A DNA stretch of 64,000 nt from Mytilus californianus (lineage: Eukaryota; Mollusca; Bivalvia; Mytilida; Mytilidae): the NCBI RefSeq assembly GCF_021869535.1, contig NW_026262593.1:51944318-52008317 (forward strand). The letters run 5' to 3'. Shown piece by piece: positions 47,034 through 59,253 of this stretch. The stretch's first letter is position 1, and every line of letters begins with the position of its first letter. The translations under genes were made by a program, and so were the position numbers. The notes beneath the pieces are model-generated. The model worked only from the letters and a program-made list of their open reading frames with translations, did not search any database and was not told where the DNA came from.

Positions 47034-47209
47034 GATACTCAAAAGGTCAGCAAATAATATCCCGTTTCTGCAAATAAAACTGTACTACTAATTTTTTCCC
47101 AGATGTAAGAAGATTTACTTTGATACTCAAAATGTCAGCAAAAAATATCCCATTTCCGCAAATAAAAAATGTACCAGTAATTTGTTTCCCAGATATAAAA
47201 AGATAAAAC
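47034..47209 (+). repeat. 88-bp tandem duplication with NADK poly(A) signal candidates
   Basis: GATACTCAAAA(G/T)GTCAGCAA starts at 47034 and 47122. Each copy carries an AATAAA (47073-47078 and 47161-47166), the first about 195 bp after the NADK stop. These are plausible but unproven cleavage signals. Confidence 0.6.
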
Positions 47210-47450
47210 TTTAGTATCTAAGGATTAATTTTTGACATTTTATTTGTTTTGAATTAATGGCTTTTGAAGAAAAAAAATACAGACATTGTCTCATTTAGTT
47301 TGTTTATCTGAAAAACACAAATGTCAACGACCTTAAACTAACAGTCAAACAATTTTAAAATGCTTTTTTAGAAAAAGGGAAATAATGTCCTTGGTAAGTA
47401 TAGTCAAACCTGTGAATAAAGGTCACCCGCAGAACAAAAGGAAGGCATGA

Positions 47451-47728
47451 GCCTTCATTTCTGTATTCTTTAATTTTTCGCTCATAATTCTTTATATTTA
47501 AAAATAATTGCTATTCTGTAATTACTTGTATTGTACTTGAACTGTATTCTAGACATTGTTCTTTTCTGTAATCAGCATATTTTTACCCAATTCTTTATTT
47601 TTGCAGTTATTCTTTATATTTCTTCACCCCATTATTCTCTATTCTTTATTTTATTCCCCAATTTTTCTCTATTCTTATTTTTTTGCCCATTATTCCCTAT
47701 TTATACCCAATCCACACCCTCATGCATA
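47451..47728. repeat. TTCTTTATT-rich dispersed repeat
   Basis: Degenerate repeats of ATTCTTTATTTTT and CCCATTATTCTCTATTC end in CACACCCTCATGCATAGG. It is the complement of the element next to NADK exon B (27400-27537). Low-complexity frames through it are not genes. Confidence 0.6.
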
Positions 47729-50650
47729 GGTGACAAGATTTTCACTTGATAAAGGTGACCTTTTATAACAGGCTTGACTGTACTGCATATTGCTGCAACA
47801 GATGCTGCTTGTTTTAAGGTTTTATTGTGCCTGATTTGTGATTCAAAAGTCTTTAACAAATTGGATTATCAAAGTAGCAAACAAAATATGTTATTGTTTT
47901 ATATTTGTTAAGTTTCTCATTTATATATTAATGCAATCATTTAAATATTTTAATGTTTATGATTTGTTATATATTATTTTTCATATTTTGTGATATATGT
48001 GTTATATTTTTTCTGAACTTTTATGTTATAAATATTTAAGTCTTTTCAAGTTGATTTTCCCTGGTTCATGCAATTTTCTTCTAGACTATTCGTCCATAAC
48101 AGTAAAACAAACATCAATCAATCAGTTTATAACATGTAAAAGCTGCAAGGTTATCATAGCTGGACCAGAGACTATTACATTCTACTAGAACATGAGGGTG
48201 CATGACTGAATTAAAGTACCTATGCCTTATTTTACGCCTGGGTTTTTAGTATAAGTATTGTCATCTGATAAAGTCATGCTGATTGTAAGGTGCACAGTTT
48301 TCTCTGCTTTCAATATCTTTCTGTTTGGACCTGTCCTGGTTTCTTACCACAAAACCGGACACTACATGTGACATATACTATTGGTATCAATATCAGATTC
48401 GACCTGGAACTTGTTAATTATTAATAATATTAATTATATGGAAAACATGGACCTGGAATTGGGTAATTTTTAATCAACACTTTTGTTCTATATTAGTTAT
48501 ATATAAAGTTGAATTCTTTCATTCGTTGTTATAACAACATGCTGGCTAACAAATTTGACCTCATTATTTTAGTAGTGCAGATTTTTTTATTTGTTCCTTG
48601 CCTTAGTTAGAGATTTGCAAATTACATATGACATGAAATATATAATCAATTTGTGTTAGCCATTGAAATTTTTGTGCACAAAACATTAGACTGCAATTGC
48701 ACATACATGTACCTAGATAATGGTTGATACTATGTGTTCAGATTTCATATTGTAAAAATCATAAAAACCATTTTACTTCCTATAAATTCAGAATTTAATG
48801 CATGTATTTTTTATTGTGAATGTTTATTTAATGCGATATCAGAAATTTTGTAATGCAAAATTAACGCAATCAGATATTAAAATATAAAGTCTGATTTGAG
48901 ATGCTGAATTTTTTATTGCATTTTTGCAATGTTGAAAAATAAATTATTATTGGATGCATATTATTTTATTGCATTTTTGCAATGATAAAATGTTAATTAT
49001 CAGATTTGTATCATTCAATTGCATTTTTGCATAAATTTGCAAAAAAAGGAAAACCATGCCAAAATTTCTGAATTAACAGAATATACTTGAAACTTTGTTA
49101 AGTTTATATCCTGTGGATTAATGACTATTTGTTTAGGGTACTAACCTTTATGGATATTACGGGTAAAGGTAATCCATGAAGTTATATGTTCAACAAGTAT
49201 AATTTCTGCAGGGTTGAATGCAAATTTGTCAAAGCCACAAATCAACAAGAGCAAGTATCAACAAAAATGTTTTTGCATAATCCATGAAATTGGTACTCCA
49301 CGAAAATGAATACATTCACAGTATTTCTGGATATCTCAAATATAATTTTGCTCACTCCATGAAATTGGTACACCACAAAATTGAATGCATTCACAGTATT
49401 TACAGAGATCTCAATGATAAGTTGTTGTAATGTTTTGTTTTATTTTTTTAGTGTCTATGATAATTAAGTAAATCTGTTTTTTCATCATACTTATCAATAG
49501 TTAGTAGTTATGAATCAAAACTTATGATGTTAGTAATATTTTTGCTGTATTTACAAATCTCATCCGACCCTGCTATGAGCATTTCATCTTGTGCTTTAAA
49601 TAATCGATCAGTATCTTTGCTGTATTTCGAAATTGATTTGGCCCTGCAATGAGCATTTCATCTTGACCTATAAATAATCAATGAATACATGCACCAAGTT
49701 CGAAAATACCATCAAAAGTTTATTATTTGTTAATACATTATTGTGTCCTGAAAAAGTCATTCTTGGGGTCAGCTTTTTAAGAAAGCTGATTATGACATCA
49801 TTTTGGAGTGAAGACTTAGTGTAGTTCTTATCTCTTGTTGTCTTGGCAACTTTCTATTACCCATGCTGCCAAGGTTATGTAATTAGTAGCCTGAATCTTT
49901 GAAAGTTGGTTAAAACGAAAATAAATGAATCAACAATACGTACAAGTTATATCATTATTTTACATCTTATGAATAATTTACATGCTTATGTACATTCAAA
50001 AGTATTATTTATATTGTGAAGTAGCTGTGTGTTTTCTCTGTCATACGAATGTCCAAATTTTTTATATTTTCTCTTCTCTCTGCAATTTTCAATAAGATAC
50101 AGAAACCTACTTTATCTAGTTAACAATAATAAAATAAAAAGTAGAAATGCTTGGTACAGAATTTAGCAGCGGGACAAAACTGATGTGAATATTTCTTTAT
50201 TGTTTCTTTTTTCAAATAAAACTTTTGGATGGAAAAGAAAGGATTAGGTAAATTTTTCATGACACTAAGTCCCAATGAACCACTTGAACAAAATCAATGA
50301 CAAAGGAACAGCGTTCTTATTGCAATTCTTCATCTCAAAGGTGCTCACCTTCCACTCAGGGCAAAAGTTTACACCTTCATGGAAGTTAATGTGTGTAAAA
50401 TATATTTTTGACCTTGGCTCATATATATTTTGTCCCGAATATGTGTGAAAAAAAGGCTATTAGATATGTCAATTTTAACGTCAGAAAGAATGTTTATGCC
50501 CTTTGAATCATAAAGGAAAAATAAGTGTGGAAAAAAATAAGAGAGAAATAATAATCTTGGGCTACAAAAATTCATTGGTAAGCCTTCTCCTTTATTAGGT
50601 TTAGATTTGGTTCTAGATTACTCTAAATTCAGAAATTTCTGCATTCATTT
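47729..50650. other. intergenic AT-rich sequence
   Basis: No gene or clear element end is visible apart from the diverged dispersed repeat at 48340-48590 and CCATGAAATTGGTAC-type fragments at 49280-49400. TTGCATTTTTGCAATG recurs three times around 48915-49030. Confidence 0.45.
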
Positions 50651-50828
50651 ACTATTACAATTGTTGAACTTGTGGCAACAATGTTAAATTTATTATTACA
50701 ATTGTTGAACTAGTGGCAACAATGTTAAATTTATAATTACAACTGTTGAACTAGTGGCAACAATGTTAAATTTATAATTACAATTGTTGAACTAGTGGCA
50801 ACAATGTTAAATTTATTATTACAATTTC
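50651..50828. repeat. 42-bp minisatellite, ~4 copies
   Basis: The unit TTACAATTGTTGAACTAGTG plus GCAACAATGTTAAATTTAT is repeated four times with very few changes. Confidence 0.9.
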
Positions 50829-50990
50829 AGGAAATGCTGCATACAAGTAAACTATCAAAATTTGAAAAAACAAGTTTTTGTTTCAAGCAAACTGGTCTGG
50901 TCGCATAGCAATCATTTCTGAATTAACAGTATTCGATTTTGATTTTCAGTATGTTTTAGAATATTTTTTTTTCTTTTAGTATGAGTGAGA

Positions 50991-51378
50991 CATCTATTTT
51001 ATCTCTGTCTCTTAATCAGCATTGTTTCTACGGGCAATTTATCTGTTATGGAAATATTCTATGTATTTTTATACAAGCATGTAATTTTATTATTGAAAAA
51101 AAAAAAGAAATAAAGAACTAAGGTAAAATACTTTTGTTTGTATTTTGTCATTTTATCAAATTAGAACAAATGGGACTGATATGTATAAATAACATCAACT
51201 TTGCAACGCATCATAAACTGATTGCTTTAAATTATTTGCAGATAAAATATCTTGTTTGCCTCCAATGACAAAAATGAGTCAAATACCAATTTGATGATGA
51301 AATGTCTCAGTCACATCTAAAATATTTTCATCATTTTGTAATTGCAGCTGTCTCATATTAACCACCCACATAAATTAT
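50991..51378 (-). mobile_element. inverted copy of the 37783 element
   Basis: The complement of 37783-38177 runs from ATGAGTGAGACA to CACCCACATAAATTAT, with an A-run length difference near 51100. Opposite orientation, 13 kb away, outside NADK. Confidence 0.85.
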
Positions 51379-51441
51379 TAACCAAGTCATACTCATCTTG
51401 TTCGATTTGTAAAAATTCAGTTTCGTTATACGTTGCAAAAA

Positions 51442-51600
51442 CAGGGGCGGATTTAGAGGGTTTTTCAGGGGGCCTGGGCCCCCCCTTTTGAGAAAAAAAT
51501 TTTGTTGATTATATGGGAAATCACTGAAGCATGAATGAAGCGGGCCCCCTCTTAGGCAGTCAGTGGGCCCCTCTTATGAAAATTTCTGAATCCGCCACTG
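51442..51600. mobile_element. hAT-like miniature element
   Basis: The ends CAGGGGCGGATTTAG and TGAATCCGCCACTG are imperfect inverted repeats of the widespread CAGNGGCGGAT type. The interior has mirrored GGGCCCCC tracts. A-runs flank both sides; no clear 8-bp target duplication. Confidence 0.75.
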
Positions 51601-51695
51601 AAAAATGCTCAGAATGTCAAGATCTATCTACCATCCATTTCCACCAAAATTATCTGACCACTGCTAATAGGAGTTCATACCCTTAAATGACAATA

Positions 51696-52577
51696 TTTTT
51701 ATATGACCGCAAAAAATTTTTTGGGATCGTATAATGGTATGATGTCGTCGTCGTCGTCTGCATTTTCATCGTCCGAAGACACATTGGTTTCCGGACAATA
51801 ACTTTAGTTTAAGGGAATGGATCTCTATGAATTTTTTAAAAAGGTTCAATACCACAAAAGGAAGGTTGGGATTGATTTTGGGGATGATGGTCCCAACCGT
51901 TTAGGAATAAGGGGCCCAAAACAAGCATTTTTCTAGTTTCAGGATAAAATGTGTATAAGTATTTCGATTGCTCTGAAATTGTACGACAATGTTTTATACC
52001 ACAAGTAAAAGGTTGGGATTTAGGTTATGGGGCCAACAGTTTAGGATTAAGGGCCAAAAAGGGGCCAAAAACAAGCATTTTTCTTGTTTCCTGACAATAA
52101 CTTGTGTGTAAGTGTATGGATCTCTCTGACATTGTACCACAAGGTTCCATATCACAAAGGGAAGGCTGAGATTGAGTTTGGGGTTAATTGCCCAAATATG
52201 TAGGAATAAGGGGCCAAAAAAGGGCCAAAAACAAGCATTTTTATAGTTTCCAGACAATAACTTGTGTTTAAGTGTATGGATCTCTCTGAAATTGTACTAC
52301 AAGGTTCCATACTACAAAGGAAAGGCTGGGATCGAGTTTTGGGGTTATTGCTCTAAGGGGGGTTTCAAAAAGTTGGGGGGGTTCCAATTTTTTTAGAGGA
52401 TTCATATTTTTTTTCAAAATTTATTTTGTGTCAGAAATCTATATTATGTAAAAAATTTGTTCACAATCCAAATTCAGACAGTATCATATATACTTAATAT
52501 TGTGTCCAAATTTGTACCAACTGTTCAGGGTTTGACCTCTGCGGTCGTATCAGGCTGCGCTCAGCGAAGCATTTTAT
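51696..52577 (+). mobile_element. Helitron-like element, CGACCGC family, third copy
   Basis: The 5' end TTTTTATATGACCGCAAAA then TTTTTTGGGATCGTAT is followed by GTCGTCGTC. Core units match those at 45326. The 3' block CTGCGGTCGTATCAGGCTGC then AGCGAAGCATTTTATT is intact. Confidence 0.78.
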
Positions 52578-52599
52578 TAATAAATTGGGTTCATTTTCC

Positions 52600-53110
52600 C
52601 CACCAATTAACTGTGAAACTATAATATACAGGTAGATGCTCAACAAAAATGCTTATATAACAGAAACCGTTTGATTACTCCTGATAGGAGATATTTTTTT
52701 TTGTGTTTTTGCTTATTATCTTGAAAAATAAAATAGGTAGGTAGAAATTGTTAAGAGCAAAAATTAGCATCAAAACAAGATCCATAAAACCATTGGATGA
52801 CTCATTATTGGAGTTATTGCCCTAAAATGATGATTTTTGACTATATTTTTAGTCATCAAAACTATAATAGATAGGTAGAAACTGTAATCATCAATACAAG
52901 ATCTACAAAAAAATGATAAGCAATACAAGATCTACTATCATGTAAAATGATATACACCATTGGATTGCTCATAATAGGAGTTATTGCCCTAAAATGATGA
53001 TTTGATGAACTAGTTTTTTAGTTTTTGACTAGTATTATCTTGAAAACTTTAATAAATTTGGTAGAAACTGCTAACTGCAGAAATGATCAGCAATACAAAT
53101 GGGGCACAGG
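52600..53110. repeat. ~170-bp core repeats of another dispersed element
   Basis: GGAGTTATTGCCCTAAAATGATGATTT appears in part at about 52812 and 52977, with TAGGTAGAAA(C/T)TG and AGCAATACAAGATCT in between. These are diverged units without recognised ends; they resemble pearl-type core repeats. Confidence 0.55.
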
Positions 53111-54235
53111 GTGTGAGTTTGTGGCCTCAACTGATAATCTTCTAGATATGTTATATACTATTTTTGCAGTGTCCATAAACTTAATTTCATATATACAAAA
53201 CCAGTCTTTTTAACTCTGAGCTAATGGACTTGAACATATTAAAATTTCTCCTTCAATATTTCTGTAAGACTTTATTATTATTATTACTATTTTATTGGAC
53301 AAAAAGAAGTTAGGAACCACCAGAGACATATAATACAAGAGATTCGCAACTCGGCGAAATCCCGTAATAACACGCGGCCACTAGTTAAACCTCGCGAGAT
53401 CTCCTTTGGTAATAAAGTCATTAAAAGTACTCGAAGTAAGGACGAATGTTTAAGCATAACATAAACTGTTTCAGTGTTAAATTTATCATAATTAATTAAA
53501 TATAATTTGAGTACATATATAATTATTTATTTTAATGTAATTTTGATTTTAGATTTGTATTATTGAAAAAGAGACATAATTTGATATTGTATAAAAAAAA
53601 AACTGATATTAAATAATTAACACTTGATAAATTGTGTCAGAGTTCATTTTATTTGATAGTTACATAATGGGTTTCTATTGAATATACACCTGTCTCGGAG
53701 ACATAATTTCACAGTGTGACATGTACATTAGGTTTGAATTATTCGATGACCAGGTAAATCACGAACGTGTTATAAATAATGAGTTTTAATTGACACCTTG
53801 TAAACAAGAAGTTGTCACACCACAGGTGTCCACACTCTTTCCAAAAATACAAGTCACAAAATGTATAATTAATTAATATGGAAAAAACTTAATTTATTTG
53901 TTAATTAATTGTTAATCATGATAGGCTTTGTTTTTTATTTTTGATATTTATAAATTATTAAAATTTTATTTATTTTTATATTCCTCATTCATTGGGCTTT
54001 CATTGAGTTTTTTTTTCTGTAGGATTGTCGGTAAATGTTTGATTTCTAAGTGTTGTTTGACAGTTTTATCATATAGGCTTGCATTGAGTTGTTTTTTTAA
54101 ATGATTGTCGGTAAATTTATGGTTTCTTCATGTTCGAAGTGTGTATTGAGAATTAATATTTAAGAAAATTACAATTAATTTCTCATTTGAATAAAGCTTC
54201 ATTCATGTGCACGCAATATGGAAAATTCCGATTTT

Positions 54236-54301
54236 ATTTCGTGGGATGACAATCTTAATTTCGTGGGATGACAATCTTAATTTCGTGGGATGACAATCTT
54301 A
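54236..54301. repeat. 22-bp unit x3
   Basis: ATTTCGTGGGATGACAATCT plus TA is repeated three times without change inside the 53.3-kb transposon. Confidence 0.9.
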
Positions 54302-54689
54302 ATAGTTACGACTTAGATATACTCCTAGTTGAATAAACTGATAACGAACTCTTTGTTGATAGTGAAAAGGACGAAAACATAAGCGAGAGACCCACCAACA
54401 AAAACAATTGACAATACTGCATACATAGATGGATATGTGTGTCCTCGAAGCAACAAAAAATCTATAAAAAAACACAGGTCATACATCAAAGCAACACGGA
54501 AGACACTATTTAAAAAGTATTTTATAACCTTGTTTCCACGAGACAATCATTTGTAGTGGTTTTTGTCTTTTAATCATTTGTAGCGGTTTTTGTCTTTTTA
54601 TTCTGGGGTAAAGAGATGGCAATTTAAAAGTTAGATTGTTTATGTGTATACATATACAAATCCTTGGTGTAAATAAAATCTTTTATTAT

Positions 54690-54691
<2 letters not shown>

Positions 54692-54763
<72 letters not shown>
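54692..54763. repeat. AT dinucleotide microsatellite
   Basis: A pure AT run of about 72 bp. The Y-I repeat frame across it is an artefact. Confidence 0.97.
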
Positions 54764-54766
<3 letters not shown>

Positions 54767-55820
54767 TTTGCAGTCACCATTGAAATGTCCTCAATACGAT
54801 TTTAATTTAAAAATGAATTAGGTTCATGTTTTGAACGAGAAGCGTAGTCTGAAACGACAACAGATGCATATGAAGCTCATTCATAATATTACGACCAGCA
54901 GAAGGTTTCCTTTAATAGGAAAATTTTACTCCTTTTGTAAATTTACTGCATTCGTTCATCTTTGGCACCCTAAAAAGAAGGAAAAAAAAACAATGACTCC
55001 AGAATAGGAGAACATAAACAACTTTGCTATAAACAGAATGAAAAATGAATAAAATGTCTAACAAAATGCAGGCTATAAATTTCATAGTGCACAAAAAAGA
55101 AGGACTGATTTAAGGAAATTTGTCCATGAACAATTTCAATATTTAGCCTGTTTAATAAAAAAAATTCGGGTATCAATCAGAAAAAATCGCCACATTGTTG
55201 GATCAAATTTTACGAAAATAGTCTTATTTTCACGAAACAACATTTGGGAGTACTATTGGCCCATAAAATCATATATTTATTAGCATATTTTCAAGTTTTA
55301 AGATAAAAATTGGTAGATCAAATGGTTTCTACGGCAATAGGTGAAGTAAAATGGGCCGAGTTTTAACTTTGTTTGTATTTGATTAATCTCATCATTAGAA
55401 CACATTTTATCAATAACAAATTATTAGAATTAGTTTTTTGTAACTTTTAAATATACTTGCATGCTTTAGCTGTGAAAGGTATCGGCATTATCCATTAAAA
55501 AAATCGTGAGGCGTAGAACCTTTTACACAACAATACGGGTTATTACCCATAAATCCATCGGATTAATCGGCTTTCCGGTGGCCACGTCATTTCATTGGCT
55601 GTTATATAGACTCTACTAGAGTTGCGAATCTCTTGTATTATATGTCTCTGGAACCACATACAATCGCTATTTTATGAATATTTGGACAATAATGGTAATT
55701 CGAACTTTTGGTTTTGAGGTAATATATTCGTTTCCCTCACTAAGTCAAAATCAGAAAGTTGATGAAGTCCAGCGAAATTTGAATATATGAGAGTCATAAG
55801 AACATCTTTGTAATTTGCCT

Positions 55821-55985
55821 TTTCAGAATCTAAAAGACTATCGGTAATCTCATTGTTCGTACACCAAAATGAAAACAACGTTACGTCATTGGTTGAATTT
55901 CCTTTGTTTAGGACGTTTTTAACCAATCACAACGTTTTGGTGAACGCTTTTGAAAATATTACCCAGAATGCATTAGATTCTGAAA
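55821..55985. mobile_element. 165-bp MITE with TTTCAGAATCTA termini
   Basis: The termini and interior match the element at 40675-40850 in the opposite orientation. AACGTTGTGATTGG is seen on the minus strand. Confidence 0.8.
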
Positions 55986-56666
55986 CAGCGAATTAAAAGG
56001 ATATCCTGTATTGCAATCTAAGTAAAACATAGATCTTCGATTTCGTTATGCTCATACATGTATGACGCTAGTCACGATATATCTGAATTTTAATCAGAAT
56101 GTCCTGTATTGAAAAAATAAAAAAATGTTGCCAGGGCAGCACACATTGTAAACAACAACTTTTTTTGGCATTAAAGGATATCATTAACCAAAATGAAGGA
56201 CTTTTTATCTAAAAGGCAAATAGTTTTAGTTCGAATAGAGATTTATTTAAGAATAAACACTAAAAATAAGTCAAAATTGCTAAATTACAGTTAATTTCAG
56301 ATAGCAGAAAAGCAATGTCTATTACACGGAAATAATAGATTTGAAAAGATTGTAATTTTGTATTTAGTATTTCTCGCATATATCATTATCTTCTTCAACA
56401 GCAATTAGATTTTGCTACATGTTCAGAAATTGGACATTTTAATTGTTACATGGTGCTCTGATTCTGTGAATTTTAATGCTACTTGATAGACGTTATGAGA
56501 TTGGCATGATATAATAAATTCAAGGTAATTGAATTGGCATTCCAGGAAGATACTAGTACCCTTGTGATTCATGTTGCTCAGTTTTATGTTTAGTATTTAG
56601 TGAATACTGGTCGTCCGTCAGTGCAGTCTTGGGAACGCTTTCATGCTTACAATTCTTACCACATTT

Positions 56667-57440
56667 ATGTCTCCCCTACGAAAGTCGCAGAATGAGATAT
56701 AAGGATTATAATCCGGCGGCGGCGACTGTGTAAACTATTTGTTTAAAGCTTGTCAATGACCTCATTTTCATAGATTAGCGACTGCTTGAACAAAATTTAT
56801 GTGTTTTCTGTCCAGTGAATTTGCAAGGTCTGTAGGTACGTCAGAAAGAGTTCACCTGCCATTGACCTCATTTCATAAATCAGTGATCAAGGTTAAGTTT
56901 ACGTGGTCAAATCTGTATCTCAGAAACTATGCATTAGGTGACCTGTTAAACAATTTTTGGTGTATGGAATGTTTGTAATGTGTACATGTCTGACTGGCAG
57001 GTTTCATCTGACCTTGACCTCATTTCATTGTTTAGTGGTCAATGTTATTTTTCATAGGTTAGTCTGATTCTCAGATGTAATAAGCAATATGTTAAATATA
57101 TTTGGTGTATGAAAAGATTTTATGTTAAACATGTCTGTCTGGCAGGTTCGTTTGACCTTAGCCTCATTTTCATTGTTCAAAAGTCCGCATTATATTTTCA
57201 TGGTTCGGTGCATTTCCCAGATATTATAAGCAATATGTTAACTCCTGTGGTGTATAATTGCAAGGTGTATTTCTCGGATACTATAAGCAATAGGTTACTC
57301 ATATTTGGTCTATGGTATGATTTTGAGTCATACCTGTCCATAAACTATGTCGGACTGTCGGTTTCAATGCTTTTTGTGTTGATACTGCCGTTTTCTGTGA
57401 TCTGTAATAGTAATCTATGTTTCAGTTCTTATGTCCATTG
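56667..57440 (+). mobile_element. Helitron-like repeat related to 39059
   Basis: It begins ATGTCTCCCCTACGAAAGTCGCAG then a GGCGGCGGCG run. Diverged core units have TTTGGTGTATGGAATG, GTGTACATGTC and TGACCTTGACCTCAT. The 3' terminus is not clear. Confidence 0.5.
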
Positions 57441-57529
57441 TTCTTTTTAATGATATGATCTTATGATAATATATTTCATACCACATTTTCTTATTTTTAT
57501 ATCTTCAACTTCGTATTTGATTTTACCAT

Positions 57530-57660
57530 CCAACTGTTTTGATTCGAGCCCCACTGACGAGTCTTTAGTGGACGGAAAGGGTGTCTGGCGTTCCAAATTA
57601 TAAGCCTGGTATCTTTGATGAGTTTTTCCCAAAGTTAATTCCATGTAATACTTGTTATAT
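57530..57660 (+). repeat. mussel dispersed-repeat fragment
   Basis: CCACTGACGAGTCTTTAGTGGACG, GTGTCTGGCGTTCCAAATTATAA and CCTGGTATCTTTGATGA form a sequence I recognise as common in mussel transcripts. Class unknown. Confidence 0.45.
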
Positions 57661-57761
57661 AATCTTTTGCCTTAAGACTACCAACACCGATTCAATCCTG
57701 ATCGATAGAGCCAACAAAACAATTCAGCGTATGCACTTTTGTTTTTCATCAATTTACAAAT

Positions 57762-57970
57762 TTCCGTATCAATACGGATGTTTTTTTTGTCAGCAAAATT
57801 CTTATATAAACGAATGTTGAAATATAGAATAAAATTACATGAAATGTTAGGACTTCCTTTTAGCTTAAAGTAGTTTGTACTAGTATCCACATTTAATAAG
57901 AAACTGTTGCGTTCCAAAACATTTGTGTTTGATTTTTTTCACTCTGTGTAATTATTGTATCAAATGTCAA
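57762..57970 (-). pseudogene. exon-like segment, copy 1, acceptor lost
   Basis: It is homologous to 60234-60450. On the minus strand both read an intron-like pyrimidine tract and then a peptide of pattern (I/R)-x-(L/I)-Y-x-N-F-A-D-(K/E)-K. Here the acceptor AG has become AA. I do not recognise the protein. Confidence 0.35.
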
Positions 57971-58268
57971 GCATTTGTGATTCATTATACTTGGGTGAAA
58001 AGAATTACTCCTTTCATCTTAATTTGAGGATCAGTATTTTAAAATTTTTGGTTTTGCTAATAACTAGATATAATATGACTTTTGGATACGTATACATACT
58101 ATTATAAGATCATATAATTCAAATAATAACGGACATAAGAACAGAAACAAAGATTACTATTACAGATCACAGACAACGGCAGTATCAAAACAAAAAATAA
58201 TTTCAGCCAGTGAAATGCAATGTAGTTGTAATTACAATTTGATTGAAATACAGATCCTGTGCACACGT

Positions 58269-58372
58269 TTTGCTTACGTCAGCCGGAAGCGTGAACACAG
58301 GATACGCTTTGCTTACGTCAACTGGAAGCGTGAACACAGGATACGCTTTGCTTACGTAAGCCGGAAGAATTT
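58269..58372. repeat. 39-bp triplication with TTACGTCA-like motifs
   Basis: Units starting TTTGCTTACGT at 58269, 58308 and 58347 continue AGCCGGAAGCGTGAACACAG. Each carries TTACGTCA or TTACGTAA, resembling CRE/bZIP sites. Repetition alone may explain this. Confidence 0.75.
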
Positions 58373-58410
58373 TTGTTCGTCCACTAACTGAAGTTTAAAG
58401 GCGGAGGATT

Positions 58411-58755
58411 ATTCTACCAAATATGTAAAACATGATAATTCTATCAAATATGTAAACAGGATAATTCTATCAAATATGTCAATCAGGATAATTCTATCAA
58501 ATATGTCAAACAGGATATTTAAATTCTATCAAATATGTAAAACAGGATAATTCTATTATATATATAAAACTGGATAATTCTATCATATATGTAAAGCAGG
58601 ATAATTCCACCAAATATGTAAAACAAGATAATTAATTCTACCTAACATGTAAAACATGATGAGTCTACCAAATTGGTAAAACATGATTAGTCTACCAAAT
58701 ATGTAAAACATGATAAGTCTACCAAATAATTGTATGTAAAACATCACAATTCTAG
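58411..58755. repeat. 27-bp minisatellite, ~12 copies
   Basis: Variants of AAATATGTAAAACAGGATAA plus TTCTATC. The early copies have CAGGATAATTCTATC and the later copies CATGATAAGTCTACC, so two subtypes are ordered along the array. Confidence 0.9.
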
Positions 58756-59253
58756 ATGTTTTTCAATTAGGGGTGGGATACTTTATATGCCTTAAAGGGC
58801 ATGTGACAATGGGTTTATGATACAACGTATATATTTGGAATACCTTTAGAATCATGTGTTAATATGATCATTTGAAAAATACATGGTAAAATATATATCA
58901 GATTTCTGTACAAACTCAATTTTGCCATGTATATATTTTTTCTATACTTAGCAAGCCGTATAAAATATTACTGTTCACTTTATCATATATCTAATGATAC
59001 AAATTCGAATGGTATTCCAAACAGGAATATGATTCAGGTATCAGGGACAGGGGATCAGTTATTTGAAGCGAAATTTGTATTACACATCAATATAAGGCAG
59101 AGGATCGAAAGCCCAAGGGTTGATACAGCATACAATTAAACAATCTTGTCTATCTTATAATTAATAAGCTAAGACATTGCCATTCTAGAGGAATTTAAAA
59201 TATGGGTATGATACAGGATATATGATACAAAGCATACGATTCAGGGTTTGTGA

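Larger units (their letters stand above)
53321..55650. mobile_element. 2,330-bp DNA transposon, perfect 32-bp TIRs
   Basis: The termini 53321-53352 and 55619-55650 are exact complements, starting CAGAGACATATAATACAAG. GAACCAC flanks both ends (53314-53320 and 55651-55657), a 7-bp target duplication. CAG...CTG ends recall hAT elements, which normally duplicate 8 bp, so the superfamily is open. The interior is AT-rich, contains an AT microsatellite and a 22-bp triplication, and has no frame resembling a transposase, so it is non-autonomous or gutted. Confidence 0.9.

Noticed and set aside
54325..54546. 73-codon minus-strand frame with hydrophobic stretches, possible membrane protein
   Set aside because: Composition follows the AT-rich interior of the 53.3-kb transposon; no transposase or known family motif.
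54636..54821. Frame with a long Y-I repeat
   Set aside because: It is the AT microsatellite translated.
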